Shown: positions 1-12,662, counted from the first letter of the stretch. The stretch: DNA of 64,000 bases from Capitulum mitella (GCA_030062745.1 CP099842.1:21609822-21673821), one strand, 5' to 3'. Program-made: numbers and translations. Notes: generated by a model not told the origin, from the sequence alone.

Positions 1-38
1 CACCTAGCACGATCGCCTCGAGACCAAAACGTTTTACG

Positions 39-1210
39 TTCGACCCATGGGTGTGGTTTCTGAAAAATGATTGTGGGTGCCCAAAACGCATACGGGGACA
101 TCCAGACATTGCGTATAAGGAGGGGTGGGGGGGGGACAGGGTCGTGACAGGCGCTTATGGTTAAGCTCACAGAAATGAATTTAAAAAGGTATTATGGGAG
201 GTAAATTACAGGATACCTAAATCTTGGATGGCTTTATGGCGGTAACATCATTTAAGGGAATATATCTGGTTTTTCCAGTGTCCCAAAAACACACTCGGGA
301 GGATATTTCAGACTGGTTATGAATTATCATGTAAATGAAAAGTGCAGTATGGTCATCTTAGACCAATATTTCACGCATTTCAGTTAATGTATTTATCGAT
401 AGTTCTAACGGTGAGCAAAATACAAAAACACAATGCTAAAGAAAGGAACCAATCAGCGAGCGGAAAATACGCAGGTAAACCTTGGACGCGCCCGATGCTT
501 ATCCAATACTCTGTCCTGCTGTAACAGAATAAACGGTAGCGATGACTGTTTTGAGAAACAACACTAACGTATTTCGACCTACTGACGTAACGCATACCTG
601 CGGGGAAATTAGTGGAACTGGAGCGGTACTTGCCTGAATCCATGATGGCCAATTTCATAATTTCGGTGTTCGTCAACTGCTGTCAGCTTCGGCACCGCTG
701 AGGCCAACGATACGCTAACACGTTTTATCAGTGATTTTAGTGTTGAAAAGAAATCGGCGTAAATACTTTAAACTTGGGCTGGCAGTTAGCGTGCTTAACC
801 CAACAAAATATTACCAAATGAGGGCGACTTGGCAAGAACGAATGGTACCTTCGCTTTGATTCATAAAACTGTCTCCTTCAGTCGCACGTGTACAGTTAAA
901 AATCGCGATCTGAGTAGATACATTCCTTTTAATGGACGACCTTGCTCCATGACTCGGCTTGACACAATTTTACTCGGAGGGAGGCGGGGAAAAGCAATTG
1001 GTGTGTGACGATGGAGTAAATAAGTCCCGACTATCGCTAATAAAGCTGCTTTTAGTTCGCTAACGTTATGGGCCTGAGAAAATACCTGTATTTCAATATT
1101 TAAACATACTTTAAGTTGTGGGTGCCTAAGTCGTATTGTGGGTGCCCATCCCCACATTGTGGGTGCCGGGGCACCCACAGAGATGGAAAACCACACTCCT
1201 GGTTCGACCC
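39..1210. mobile_element. Probable non-autonomous DNA element with inverted termini
   Basis: The left end carries TCGACCCATGGGTGTGGTTT at about 40-59. The reverse complement of about 1186-1205 reads TCGAACCAGGAGTGTGGTTT, a 17 of 20 match. Just inside both ends lie copies of GTGGGTGCC, four of them between 1117 and 1182. No coding capacity is visible in the 1.2 kb interior. I read this as a foldback or MITE-like element of unassigned superfamily. The target duplication is not clear, so the exact borders are uncertain. Confidence 0.5.
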
Positions 1211-2990
1211 CGCCCTAGAGGGACACTTCAATTTCCCTCTGACATGCCGCATACGAAAACATCGTGATAAACGACCTTGGCATTAGACAGCGACTCTAAA
1301 TCACCGAATAATCACACATAAAAACAGAAATTTCCCCTTCCCTCCAACTCCACACAAAATCACTTTGCACAATTCGACGGTGGTCAGCGCAAAGGCATCT
1401 TCAGCGGGGAAATGCAGAGTAATTTTAATGACACTGCCAGTGTCATAAAAAGCATCGTCAGAATCGACCACGAAAACACGATCCAGTAGTCAAAAGTTCA
1501 ATCCAAGTCCAGCATTCCGTAAGGCAAAGTCAGTTCACTGCAGGACGCTGAAAAACACAAGTCATTTTACTCACAGGTCACAAAAAACCGCCAGCCACCA
1601 TGTAAATGTTCCCCTGCTGCCCATAAGGATGCCAAAGCGGTGAACAAACACAACTTCGTTGCTGATACCAAGCCAAAAATGAGTGGTGCGAGTCCCTCTT
1701 CCATCACCTATAACGTAACGAACACAGCTACCATCCAGCTGACGGCTGACGTTCAGGGAACTCTGATCAATGGCCAGAGGCCCCAACGCAAAACACAAAG
1801 CCACGGTGCACGCACGGCCGAGTGGTGGCTGCGGCGCCGAGCTCGGGTGTTAACCGTCAGCGAGCGGCAGGGCTGGAGGGACTGAGGGCGGCGAGGGTGC
1901 TCCAAGGCCGTCCTCTCCGCCAGCGCAAGGACCCGAAGATGAGGGCGAGGCCGCGACATGGCCACCAGGGGACACAGCTGGCGTTCCAGAATGCAAATGT
2001 CACGCGTGACGGGGTCCACGGCCCGCCGTCGTCCCACGCCGCGCGTGCAGCACGGACCATGAAAGCCAGCCATCCGACGGAACTCTCCGTACAAACACGG
2101 TCGGCACGGTCGGACGAGCCAGCAGCCGGCCCCAGTCTGATCCTGTGTCGCGAGAGAACGGTGTGCAGCTCGCCGCCGCCTGTGCCACCCGTCACGGCAG
2201 GCAGTACCCGCCAGACAGCAGCGGCACCGTTCTAGTGCCGCGCCGGGATCACACCGCCCAAAGCACCTCCGAGACAGCCCGGAAAACATGCAAGCATCCG
2301 ACGGCGAAAGGATTGGCGACAGCCCATTGACTCAGTCAGTGTAAAAGCGACGAACACGGAGGCTGGTGCCTTTGTGTGTCTGTAAACACTCGTCAAAGAT
2401 GTAGCACACAGTGTCACCACGACCCGACACCAGCACTCTGTGACTACCTGGCGCATCATGGCTGCCGGTGCTGCAGAGAAAAAGTCAGCTTTCGGCTGCG
2501 AAAATCATTACGGCTGTTAACAATCAGTCCCTTGTCTACGCAACAGCCAACGGTACTACATGAATCAATAGACGGACACAAAAAAAACACACCTAACCCT
2601 ATGGGTTAGGACCCTCGAACCCCATTTAGAACCTTATTCATAACTCAGCACCACCATCCCCTAACCCCCTTCCACCAAGCGCATGCTCCGACGATCCAGG
2701 GCCGCACTCTTTCAGGTAGGCTGATATTCCACACATCACATCTCTGAAGACATTCCTCAAAAATTTCACCTCACGACCTACCCCGAAATTCACGAACGGC
2801 ACCAAGCTTCATTATCACAAAAACAGGTCGTAGAGGGCAGCGTAGTCTGTGTTTATGTACGTAGATGGCGCTGCCCGTTTTGCACTAGTGCGCGGTTCCG
2901 TGGGCCTGCACGGACAAGATATATGAAAGCCTGTTCTTTCAGCAATTCGGACAACAAATCGACTCTATCCTCAGCCAGGAAACATAACAC
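1211..2990. other. No gene recognised; CpG-dense block at about 1780-2330
   Basis: The stretch 1780-2330 is rich in CpG, and overlapping frames stay open there on both strands, as expected from GC-rich sequence lacking AT-rich stop codons. None of the translated frames looks like a known domain. The block could be an unmethylated promoter or regulatory element. The flanks (1211-1780 and 2330-2990) show nothing I can name. Confidence 0.4.
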
Positions 2991-5870
2991 TATGTGAAGT
3001 TAGAGTGGTTTTAATTAAATGTGCTTCACAGTAGCATATGTAATAAAAGCACTCGTTGCATGAACAAAAAAAAAAATACAAAACAAGAATGGTGATAGGC
3101 AAGACAACCATTCATACAAAGTTTCTAGAAAATAGCACTCCCAACCACTCTCATGCAACATGCATAAATAATGAACAATGCACAATTTTGACACATGAAA
3201 TGATACAGCTCCTTCTACTGGAACTTTCAGAGACTCCCACAAAGTGCTTACAATACAGAGGTAACAGCTTTAATACAAGAGAGTGGTTCATCTCTGATTT
3301 GCAAATGCTTTAATGCAGCCTTTGTATTTTTCAGCCATTTTTTTGTGAATTTACCTACAGATGCACATCACTGAAACTAAAAAACTATAATGAGGTTTAA
3401 GGCTTGTCCTTTAAGCTGTGAAGGAGACTCAGAAGTCAGCTGACAAAGTCGATTGTCTGACTTAAGATATAACCACAAAAAATAACACCAGCCTTCATGC
3501 AGAGAACAATGTTCTATGGAGGCTGTGCAATTCTACAAAAAAAAACAAATTGGTGATACAGTGATACAACTGATATGGCCTGATATCAATACAACCTCCA
3601 TTGTCTACTGAATGTCCATGATGGATGGAATCTGCAAGTCTACAAAAATGGGGAAAAATGTGCCTTCCCTCCCCCTTTGAACCCTTCCAAAACACTCTGT
3701 TTAACCAACCAACCTTTGTTTGCATCTTTTGGGTTAAAAAAAACTTTATAAACTTTTTTGACAATATAATGGCATCAAAGGGTGGCTTTCTTGCACATCT
3801 TTAGTTCAGCTGTAATTTCTGATATAGCAATGCACTGACAATGACTGGAAAGTTAGCTGCAGCAAGACCTGTTGATTTCAAGAAACGTAAATCTGTAACA
3901 AACAATACAAAAGTAGTATCCTATTATCCATGTCCCTTGCTTTTAGACTTAGAGGGATCATTCCTAATCCTGCCCCATCACCTGAACCTACAAGACTACA
4001 ATGACCAAAAATGTGGAAGACAGGCAAGAGGTGAATGGAGTCTGAATACACTTTCTAGCATACAATACAGTACCATTTGCTTACCACAAGCATCCAAGGA
4101 ATGAAGGCACAGTCCCTCCAACAGCAATCAGATGCTGGCAGACATCCTGGAACAAAGCTTTGTAAGTTGTGATTTGAAGATGACCACTCAAAGACCCAAT
4201 CCCATACTGTTTCACACTAAGAGTTTAGTTCAGTCTACTTCCCTGTCAACAATGGACACTAACCCATCTGCAGATGAATCCATGACATAATGAACCATGG
4301 GAAACAGCATTCTAGCTTTGCAGCAGTGTTGGAAAACCATAATTTTCTGGTGACAAGGAACACCAAAGAATTTACACTCCAAGAAAAATTTTGTACTCCA
4401 AAATGATCATTTGCCCCTCCCCAAAAGACATAAGTATTCCTACTCAACCTGAGTCTGAAGCTGCCCAGCATCTCCCGTGTGATGGTTTACCATGTACACT
4501 GCTGCTGAAGTACGCTCCGAACCCACAGCCAGCCCACCTTCAACCCCCCTTCCCCTCGTCAATGACTCTGCTGACCTACCATGCAGATCCAGGAAACAGG
4601 TTTGATTCCTCAAATGGAGCCACTGGATCTGCCCCTGCCAGCCACGTATGCTTGCAGAGCACCTAGTTAGTCCATGTTTCTCACATACATGCATGACATT
4701 TTTACTCCAAGAAAATTTGTACTCTGACACCAGGAAGAAAAACCAGGTTTCCAACAATGCTTTGCAGTCATTATGGAAAGACATCAGATGTGCACCCAAC
4801 TACCTGATGGGGCAAAAATTATCTCCATATTCCTTAAGCTATGTTTCCATTCTACCATGAAGTAGCAAAGTCTAACTCATAACAACAGAATTCACTGGGA
4901 CATTGGTCCTTAAATCAACTACCTCTGATGTTTGCAGCATGGGACAAACTCTGGTATGAGCCCAGGTTTCAACATACCAAATGCTGACCAAGAATGGCCA
5001 TAATTGGGCTGGCAAACAACACATTAACCTACTGCTATTTACTTGTATTTTCCCAGCCCAGCATTGAAAATTTCATTTTTGCTCTGGCTGCTGGAGTGCA
5101 ATTTTTGTTCAGAATGGAAAATTTTTACATAGGGTAATACTGGTTTAGGTTGTTAGTGTAATGTAGATATGGCATCCCACCTGCTTCTTAGTGAATGGAG
5201 ACTAGTCATTTATTTGCACAGTCAGAAGTTTACCAACATGGTTATAATGTAGCTTTTTGATAGAGGCATAATGAAAAACTTTTGGAGTAACAAATGTTTT
5301 CGGAGTACAGATTTTTTGGGGTTCTTCAGCACCAGCAAACAACACATTTCCAACTCTGGTCCAGCCTGATCTGGACAAGCACTGGTATCAAATCAGGCTT
5401 GGTACGTGGATTAGAGACTAAGGAATCAGCATCATTTGAGGTCAGGGTATAAAATCCATAAAACTAGTGAATGCAACATGCCTTTCTGGGCATCATTTTC
5501 CACACAAAAATTAACCATCAAAGAAAACAATGCATTCATAACATGGTGGCAATCCTGACTAATCTGATAACTGCACTAAAGCACAAACTATTTATGGATG
5601 ACAGAACAATGTGTTGAACTGAGAATCCAGGGTGCCAACCTACCCTAAGATACATTGGGTAATATTCAACAAATACCAAATTTATAATATACCAAATACC
5701 AATATATTCACAATAGTAAAAACAGTTCTTAAATTTCAGGACTTGTCAATTTTTATGTCTTCAAAACCAAAATACAAACCATTTACAGCTGATAAGGGTG
5801 ACTTGCTAAAAACAGCATATTTATTAAACGGCAACACCGGTCTGATACATATCATGATCTGCTAAATTTA
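2991..5870. other. CpG-poor AT-rich stretch, possible transcribed noncoding or 3' UTR sequence
   Basis: Between about 2990 and 5870 CpG becomes very rare, in contrast to the sequence on either side. Open frames are short and resemble nothing known. In invertebrates, CpG loss often marks methylated gene bodies, so this may be an exon or a long 3' UTR of a neighbouring gene. The minus strand has an ATTAAA-type signal near 3011-3021, which would fit a minus-strand transcript ending there. A short near-repeat of ACTCCAAGAAAA occurs near 4375 and 4705. The assignment is inference only. Confidence 0.35.
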
Positions 5871-6489
5871 TGGCTGACGTCTACTTTTTACCCCGACCAC
5901 GGGTAATGTTAGTTCAACACTGGTCCCTACTGAACCCACTGACATCTTCTCGATACTCACGGTCAGATCCGTTGCAGTCTCGACGTGCAGGTATGGTGGT
6001 GTCTATGCCTTGGGTACAGCAGGTACCGGGGTGTGATGAATAGCAAGGCCCTATGCGCTTCTATAGTACTTCCCCGCAACAGGTGTACCTCCGGTCATGT
6101 ACGTACCTTGCTAGTTACGCAGATTTAAGGCGCTCCTTTTCTAAGGTTCTAAGCCCAGTATGAAAGATGAGCTATAAATTGCACATTCAGCTGATGGATA
6201 TTGCGACCCAGTACCTGCCAGTGATTTGGATAAATATTAAATACGGACGATTTCGCAATGGCGTAGTTAGCTAGGGGCCATTATTGGTAACATGACCGCC
6301 AGAAAAGTTTTCGTGACCAATATTTTTCTCTATTTTTAATCCATATTCCACCTCTAGCAAGGGGCGTCGATTCGTATTCTTCTTTGGAACTTGATATCGC
6401 GCACGGTTATCCTGTAGTATATGGTCTTTTGCACCGGGTCCAGCCATCTTTCGCTTGCTTTTGCCAAACATTGTTCGAAATCGACCGTG
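5871..6489. other. Intergenic sequence, nothing recognised
   Basis: CpG frequency returns to the local average. No coding frame, repeat or RNA gene stands out before the SINE-like segment at 6490. Confidence 0.4.
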
Positions 6490-6556
6490 ATCTACAGCAG
6501 AGTCGGCAGAGCGTTGGTCTTCCCGTCCTGGCACGACGGGTTCGAGACGCCTAAGT
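6490..6556 (+). repeat. tRNA-derived SINE head or tRNA pseudogene
   Basis: An A-box-like GTCGGCAGAGCGTTGG near 6502 is followed about 35 bases later by a B-box-like GGGTTCGAGACGCC. This is the spacing of an internal RNA polymerase III promoter. A full cloverleaf cannot be drawn because the T stem does not pair well. A second copy with the same AGAG..TTGGTCT...GGGTTCGAG layout lies on the minus strand at 44800-44866, so a dispersed SINE is more likely than a working tRNA gene. Confidence 0.5.
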
Positions 6557-6794
6557 ACTCGATATTTCGCCCGTGGGTCGGCTAGCCGTTACCTGAAATT
6601 GTGCGATCGGTTGCAGAAGTCGAGGTTTATCGGCAACAAGCTACGCTTAGCACGGCTTCCGATGCCTAACATCATCCCAGCAACCATTCGTATCAAACTG
6701 ACGTGAAAAATATGCTGAAAATAAGTAACACAGGCATGTTGGTAGTTCGAGAGGCATAGGTGTATGGCACTAAGATTGCACTTGAATTTCTGGA

Positions 6795-7005
6795 CAGGGG
6801 AGTCGATCTGTATTCTTTCGAGTGGGCCTTGGCCCACCCAGTGTTGATTTGGGCCCCTCCAATGTTGGTTTGGACCACTCCAATATTTTCAGACAGTTTT
6901 GAAAGGACTTGGGCAAAAATAACAAAAGAAACGGTTGCAATAGATAAAAGATAGACAGGATGTATAGAATAAGGCATAAAGTGATACATCTATCTATCTT
7001 TCTGT

Positions 7006-7080
<75 letters not shown>

Positions 7081-7266
7081 ATATATACCTATATACATGG
7101 GATATACGCATTTCTATACTCGAAAAATAGTAACAAAAACCCCAAAATCTCCATTCATCAATGTAAAGGGGGCCAAATCCGTTGAGAAACCCACATTTGG
7201 GGGGAGGTAAGGTTGTCGGGCCCACGGCTCGGCCCACCCAGTCATTTACAGAAATTGACGCTCCTG
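6795..7266. mobile_element. hAT-type MITE, family A, copy 1
   Basis: The element starts CAGGGGAGTCGAT and ends with the reverse complement of CAGGAGCGTCAAT. Imperfect inverted termini of about 35 bp run into GGGTGGGCC-like sequence. It is flanked by 8-bp near-identical duplications, TTTCTGGA (6787-6794) and TTTTTGGA (7267-7274), typical of hAT insertions. The interior has no transposase and contains a (TA)n(TG)n tract. Copy 2 (48961-49336) has the same ends in the opposite orientation. Confidence 0.8.
7008..7078. repeat. (TA)n(TG)n microsatellite
   Basis: An uninterrupted TA run of about 40 bases is followed by a TG run of about 30 bases, inside the family A MITE. The tract explains the poly-(IY) and poly-(TH) translations seen here. 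Confidence 0.95.
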
Positions 7267-7274
7267 TTTTTGGA

Positions 7275-7997
7275 AGTCGACCTCACAATAAATCTCTCGA
7301 CATGCGTCCTGGTTCCTTGCTATGGTCCGTCTACGACGTGAGATTCCAGTCCACGGCCTACATAAACCACCAACCGAGCCGGTAACAGGGCATGGCACGG
7401 GACGAGCACTGTTGGTGTTCATGTGCCGGTTTACGCCGCTTTCCTCGGCTAGGCGCACTCCTACATATAGGAGCAGCAACATGTAAGCCCCTTGCAAGTG
7501 GTCCGTACCATACTTGCATACACCACCGGCACTCGTCGTAAATGTTTCAAGATACATAGAGAATATGCACATAGGGATGCCTTCTACTGGTGTCAAAATA
7601 AACTTTTCACTCAGCAATGAGACCTGAACACGTAGGCTGTGCCACATTCTCAACAGCTGAACGTTGACCGGCGTGAAAAGCGGTATTGACCGTCACTCCC
7701 CTTCGAATTTAAAAGGTCAGAGGGTGTGTTCGCCTGACGAAAACTGTTATTTACGTCCGCCATTGTGCTATGCATTGTACCAGACAAATGAGCCGTTAAC
7801 AGTTTGTTTTTATCGTACCCGAACAGGTGAGAATTGAGTGGGTCAGCTTAGCAGTGACGTTCATATTTGTTTTCGTTGCCTCGTTATTTAGACATTTAAC
7901 GCTCTCCAATGAACATTTACAATGCGTTCAACGAAAAACAAACCCATAATCAAGACATTACACTAATGAGAGCACCTTGCAGGAGAATGTGAAAGTA
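7275..7997. other. Intergenic sequence, no gene recognised
   Basis: A 135-residue minus-strand frame (7246-7653) overlaps the MITE end and has no recognisable domain. A segment near 7679 (CGGTATTGACCGTCACTCC) resembles one near 10390 (CGGTATTGACCCCCACTCTC), suggesting an undefined dispersed repeat. Confidence 0.35.
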
Positions 7998-8005
7998 ATC
8001 AAAAG

Positions 8006-8170
8006 CATGGGCGCAGCCAAGGGGGGCCCGGGGGCACGGGCCGCCCTCCCTTTAGGCCCACAGTTTTTGCGAAAACCATCGCACATCGTCTTCTCGGCAG
8101 ACGGTTTTCATATGATTTCAGTTCACCCTGAGTCCCCCCCCCCCTTTAGAAAATCCTGGCTGCGTCCCTG
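8006..8170. mobile_element. hAT-type MITE, family B, copy 1
   Basis: A 165-bp element begins CATGGGCGCAGCCAAGG and ends with the complement of CAGGGACGCAGCCAGGA. Flanking 8-mers ATCAAAAG (7998-8005) and ATCGAAAG (8171-8178) differ at one base, which fits a hAT target duplication. The interior shares AACCATYGCACATCGTCTTC with copy 2. No coding capacity. Confidence 0.82.
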
Positions 8171-8282
8171 ATCGAAAGCGATCAGGGGAGAATCAGCCTC
8201 GTGGCTGCTTATAACAGGGAACGTTAATAGATATTTGCCCAGTCAGATTGTTTGAGAAGATGCCCATGCATACGCTCGTTGT

Positions 8283-8439
8283 CACAGGCGCAGCCAAGGG
8301 GAGCCAGCCCCCCCCCCCTGCACGAATGTTTTGTGGAAACCATTGCACATCGTCTTCCAAGTAGACGGTTTTCGTAAGATTTCAGTTGACACTGAGCTCC
8401 GGCCCCCTCCCCATTCAGGTAATCCCGACTGCACCCCTG
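8283..8439. mobile_element. hAT-type MITE, family B, copy 2
   Basis: A 157-bp element in the same orientation as copy 1 and 112 bp from it. It begins CACAGGCGCAGCC and ends with the complement of CAGGGGTGCAGTC. The 8-mer CTCGTTGT flanks it exactly on both sides (8275-8282 and 8440-8447), a perfect target duplication. The exact duplication implies an independent insertion, not duplication of copy 1. Confidence 0.85.
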
Positions 8440-8447
8440 CTCGTTGT

Positions 8448-9299
8448 TCGCGTTTGTTTCCAGTACCTGTCGAACAGGGGAGCGCATTTGTCTTATGAAG
8501 TCGGGGATCTTCAGTTACAAGAAAATCCTCTGTTTTTTTGTTTACGCAGTAACCACAGATATGCCCTTCGGATAGCATAATATAATACTGATCACGTCGT
8601 TTCCTCACTTCGTGATATGTCTGCTAACAGAAGTGATCCTTATGCATCTGTTTGCAGTTAAGTCAGCTCCTCATTCTGGCCACGAGTTGCCAGTCAGGAC
8701 CCGTTTAATTCGGGATAGGACAGATGAGCTTTTCATTCACCGATTTCCCCTTCTGAGCCTGCAGATTATGGGAGGAGATAGGGTGGGATTCGTCTGATCG
8801 ATACTTCCCTGGAAATGTTGGGAACTCGGTCTAGCCCATTGTTTTCGGCGTAGATATTGGATAGAGACTTCCTTTCAGCGCGAGTAGTAAGAACAATGGC
8901 GGGGACGAGAACTCATTTTAACATACAGCAGCTGATCATGGAATATGTACTATGTCGAAAAAGAAATGCCCGCCGCAGACCGCGCCCTTCAGCTATTTCA
9001 CGGCTGAAACACGGCCTGCTGAAAGGATAAACGAAAGTCCAAATTTACGTGACGGCCATCTTTGTCAGGCATAAAGGTCGTAAATACTACATAAGTAGGG
9101 CGGATGGCACGATCTATGCCTGTTCTTGATTAATTCTGGGGAAGGAGTCGACTGACGGTTTACTGAATCAAACTCAAGTCAGTTTTGGCGATTGATCAGA
9201 AATACTGTGGAGCACAAAAAATATTTGTTTCCGTTCAGTTGTTTCAGTTTGCCAATCTTTATTCGTTTCACAAGGCTTCATGACTATAGATACTATTAC
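8448..9299. other. Intergenic sequence, nothing recognised
   Basis: No open frame in this stretch resembles a known protein, and no repeat structure was found. Confidence 0.35.
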
Positions 9300-9453
9300 A
9301 ACTGCAACTTGACCTCCCCCAAATGTAAGTTTCTCAACGGATTTAGCCCACTCAGTTTTGACCGAGGACAATTTTTACCATGTCTATGATTTTAAAATAT
9401 GTCAAATAACAGACTACACACACACACCTACACCACACTCCATCTATATATAG

Positions 9454-9505
<52 letters not shown>

Positions 9506-9750
9506 CCATGTCTATGATTTTAAAATATGTCAAATAACAGACTACACACACACACCTACACCACACTACATCTATATATATATATATATGTATATGTGTG
9601 TGTGTGTGTGTATATATGTATATATGTATATACTTTTATTATTTAACTTTTTTAGAAAACAACGTTGGTAGGTCTCAGGGGAACATTGGTAAGGCCTAAT
9701 TCAACACTGTTAGGGCTCGGGCCCTACCAGGCCTACAGAAAACGACACCA
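9300..9750. mobile_element. Degenerate family A hAT-type MITE, copy 3
   Basis: CCCCCAAATGTAAGTTTCTCAACGG at about 9316 matches the inner arm of copy 1 (7180s) and copy 2 (49010s). At 9685-9750 the sequence AACATTGG..CAACACTG...GGGCCCTACC...CGACACC matches the opposite arm. The left terminus is not recognisable. The interior has been enlarged by AT and GT repeats and a 128-bp duplication. Confidence 0.6.
9376..9640. repeat. 128-bp tandem duplication with (AT)n and (GT)n tracts
   Basis: TACCATGTCTATGATTTTAA begins at 9376 and again at 9504. Each copy continues through ATATGTCAAATAACAGACTACACAC-type sequence into an AT tract. The second copy ends in a (TG)n run. The unit was probably duplicated after the microsatellite formed. 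Confidence 0.85.
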
Positions 9751-12405
9751 ATGAAAGCATTGTCACCCGTGGCACTTCTTAGAACAATAACTCAATGATT
9801 ATTGTAGTTATACTGTCTTGGGGTGTAAGGTAATATGGGGACCGGGGGAATTGGGGCGTGTAGTGACCCATATCACCCTTATACAAAAACAGAACTTACA
9901 TATTTATCGATTTAGAAAAAATTTTACTTCAGCATTGAGCTGATCGCCTAATTGTGTACACCTGGCAATCCCTTCGTGTTTCGGAAAAAGCATAACAATT
10001 TTTGCTTTCTCCTCCTTGAAAAAAATAAAAAATCAAAACAGGGAGAAATGGGACTTTGGGACAAGCGATAGGGCTTCCTGGGGGAGAAATGGGACCACAC
10101 AACATAGTTTGTGATAGCAGGTAAATACAGTGTCCCTCGAAAGTCCATACTTGGAGTGTAGGCATATCGCGCACCGTGTTCCGTTTCTCCCTCCACCCTG
10201 TGACAGACTCAAGGACAAGGCCAGCACTATCGAAAAACGACGGCGACAACCAGGGATTGAAAGCAAGCATAAACACCCTTAACATCTTCAGTAACTCAGT
10301 CTTTTCGAGTTACTGACTTTTTGATCAAGTCCCAAAACACGCACATGTGTGAAGGCCAATGCACTCGTAAAGACCACCGGAACAGAAAAACGGTATTGAC
10401 CCCCACTCTCCTAGGCCCGCAGGGGCTAAAGTGACCGTAAAGAAAGGGGCATGATAAGGCTGCCACCTGGAAACAAGACGTCTTACGTCGGTCAGAGCAT
10501 CTTTTCACAGTGTGTTCTCGGAGAAAAACTCAAGCCCCGGATCTCCCGCGTCTCACTTCTACCGATTCTCCCGTGTAGAATGTAGTTTACCGTGGCGTCT
10601 ACGGACTTCGAAACATGCTACCTCAGTCTGGTAAACTAGGGGAAACCTGCGGGCGTATACATAAGAAACGACGCATTGTAAAAAATGACGACTTGAAAAT
10701 TAACTTCTGCAAATCTATCGAAGCCCTGCCGATCGCGATCAGGTACGTATGTTTTGTGTACCAATAAATGTTGCACTTTTTTAGGAATGTGGATGCATAT
10801 GCATGTTTATGTTAGGAGGAACAGTGGCCTAAACATAAGATGCAACAATGGGAATTTCGTTCCTAATGAAATGTCGGCTATCCAGTGTAGGTGTCCAGTC
10901 TTCAGCGAAATAAATAGATATATAAATGACTAAACAACGTGCATGTCAAGTGTGCTATCCTCCAGCATTACCATAAAATAGCAGTGCATCTCAGCTTAAA
11001 TGACGGACTAGTAACATCAGTCCGATAGGGGCAATGAATGCGCCTTCCGGGCATGTCTTTATGAATCTATATGTACAGCCTGCAGGCATTTGTAGAAATT
11101 ATCTCCGTTGTTCACGATGTCGCTAGATGATGTAGATCTCTCAGACATGAACAGCAGCAATGCAAATAAAAGGTCTGTTACTCCATTTAATGCTTTACCA
11201 CGCTCAGTCCCTCAATCTTCACGCAGTAATAATAACATATTACATTATGGTGTTAACACAGTGACGAAACACGGAGAAAACATTCAAGATGTCGCTAACC
11301 AGGATTCACAGCTGCCAGACAGCGAAAACATCTCATGTGTCTGAATCGGCTTTTGAAGACCGTAAAAGCCGAATCGAATCCGATTTTCCGCGTCAGACGA
11401 GCGTCAGCAGTTCGCGGGCCACATTGCTGACATAAAAACCGGCCCGTTTTTATTACGGTCGTATTCCGGCCCTAAACCGGCTGATGAACGCCGCCTAAGC
11501 AGGAATTAAATGGGCACTTCCTGGGATATGTCGTCGCCGTGCACTTGCTGGTGGGGGGGGGGGTTAAACAATTCTCACTCAATAACTCTGCAGGCGATGC
11601 ATAAACCTATTTGATTGATTCAAACGTAATCGATTGCCCTTGGTGGTGCTCTCCCGGGTAAGTCAGGTTTTTTTACCTCAATATCACATACCATATCACA
11701 GGTCACGTCTAAGATCAACATGTGGTCGAGTTTGGGAACGCCGTTTGTTATGCCAAAATTGTGCACTTAAGACACTCTAAGCTGAAATGAGTAAAAAGGG
11801 ATGCATAGGATACCAATCAGGGGCGGAAGAGGCCACTGGACGCTAGAGCGCTACGCCCTCCCTCCCTGGTCAAGGGGAAGAGACTCGCATCCCCTTGGCA
11901 GAAATCACTTCAAGAACCTTAGTTTTATGGAGAACGCAATGACCAAAAATAAAACATCTCCACGTTATGAGAAAGTTTCAATGGGAATTCCACAATGCTG
12001 AAGCACACGTTCCCGCATGCATACGCCACCATTGTTTATGGCGGTTAGGGAGATAGGAAAAGAACCATTCCCGTCTTCAGACCAGCCCATTCGCCACTTC
12101 CTTGATAGCTTGTCACAGCCTTGATCTTAAAAGGCCAGTGCCCGACCTCAAGCCAGTCTAAGGCACGGGCTTCTTGCCTCTCTGCCAGGGGTTTAAGATT
12201 TTAGTAAGTTTTGTAAGTCCGAAGATGGTTACAAACGTTCAGTCTTCAAGGTGTTCTAAACGGTGTAAACGGCGCCATTTTGGGGAACAATCCGTGAATT
12301 GAGATCTACTTTAGTCTCTTGGCAAGGCCAGATAGGAGTGGTTTAGTGTAAGCAACTGTTTTTCTAAGAGCCGTAAACTTTAATGGCTACAATATGCTCG
12401 ATACA
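9751..12405. other. Intergenic sequence; small unassigned ORF and hairpin
   Basis: A 78-codon + strand frame at 11108-11344 is Ser/Asn-rich, has no recognised domain and no evident splice partners, so I do not call it a gene. Immediately after it, TCGGCTTTT (11346-11354) and AAAAGCCGA (11364-11372) form a 9-bp hairpin. A poly-G run of nine lies near 11553. Nothing else stands out. Confidence 0.35.
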
Positions 12406-12413
12406 GTATAATA

Positions 12414-12654
12414 CAGGCATGTAGCTAAGACTATCCCCAGGGGGGCCAAATGTCGAATTTTGTCATATGTCATTGCCATTTGGCGAAATTTATATCAAAA
12501 AGCAGTAATTATATGTAACTGGCCTCATATCTAACCCAGAGGAATATGTACAAAGTTCGCTCTTGCAACATATATAGCGAAATCGCTCTGTATCTAGTGT
12601 AGACCGCCTGGCTCAGGGGGCATGGCCTCCATGCCTCCCCCCTGGCTACGTCTG
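12414..12654. mobile_element. hAT-type MITE, family C, copy 1
   Basis: The left end CAGGCATGTAGCTAAG and the complement of the right end, CAGACGTAGCCAGG, are degenerate inverted termini. Inside are GGGGGGCCAAATGTC and GCAACATATATAGCGAAATCGC, which match copy 2 (31681-32025) read in the opposite orientation. The flanking octamers GTATAATA and ACATAATA match at 6 of 8 positions, compatible with an old target duplication. No coding capacity. Confidence 0.65.
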
Positions 12655-12662
12655 ACATAATA

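Noticed and set aside
1753-2289. 178-codon minus-strand open frame
   Set aside because: It overlaps equally long frames on the other strand in CpG-dense sequence, is Arg/Cys-rich without a domain, and has no splice support.
11108-11344. 78-codon Ser/Asn-rich frame as a small gene or exon
   Set aside because: The start is not supported by context and no homologous motif is visible; kept only as an unassigned ORF.
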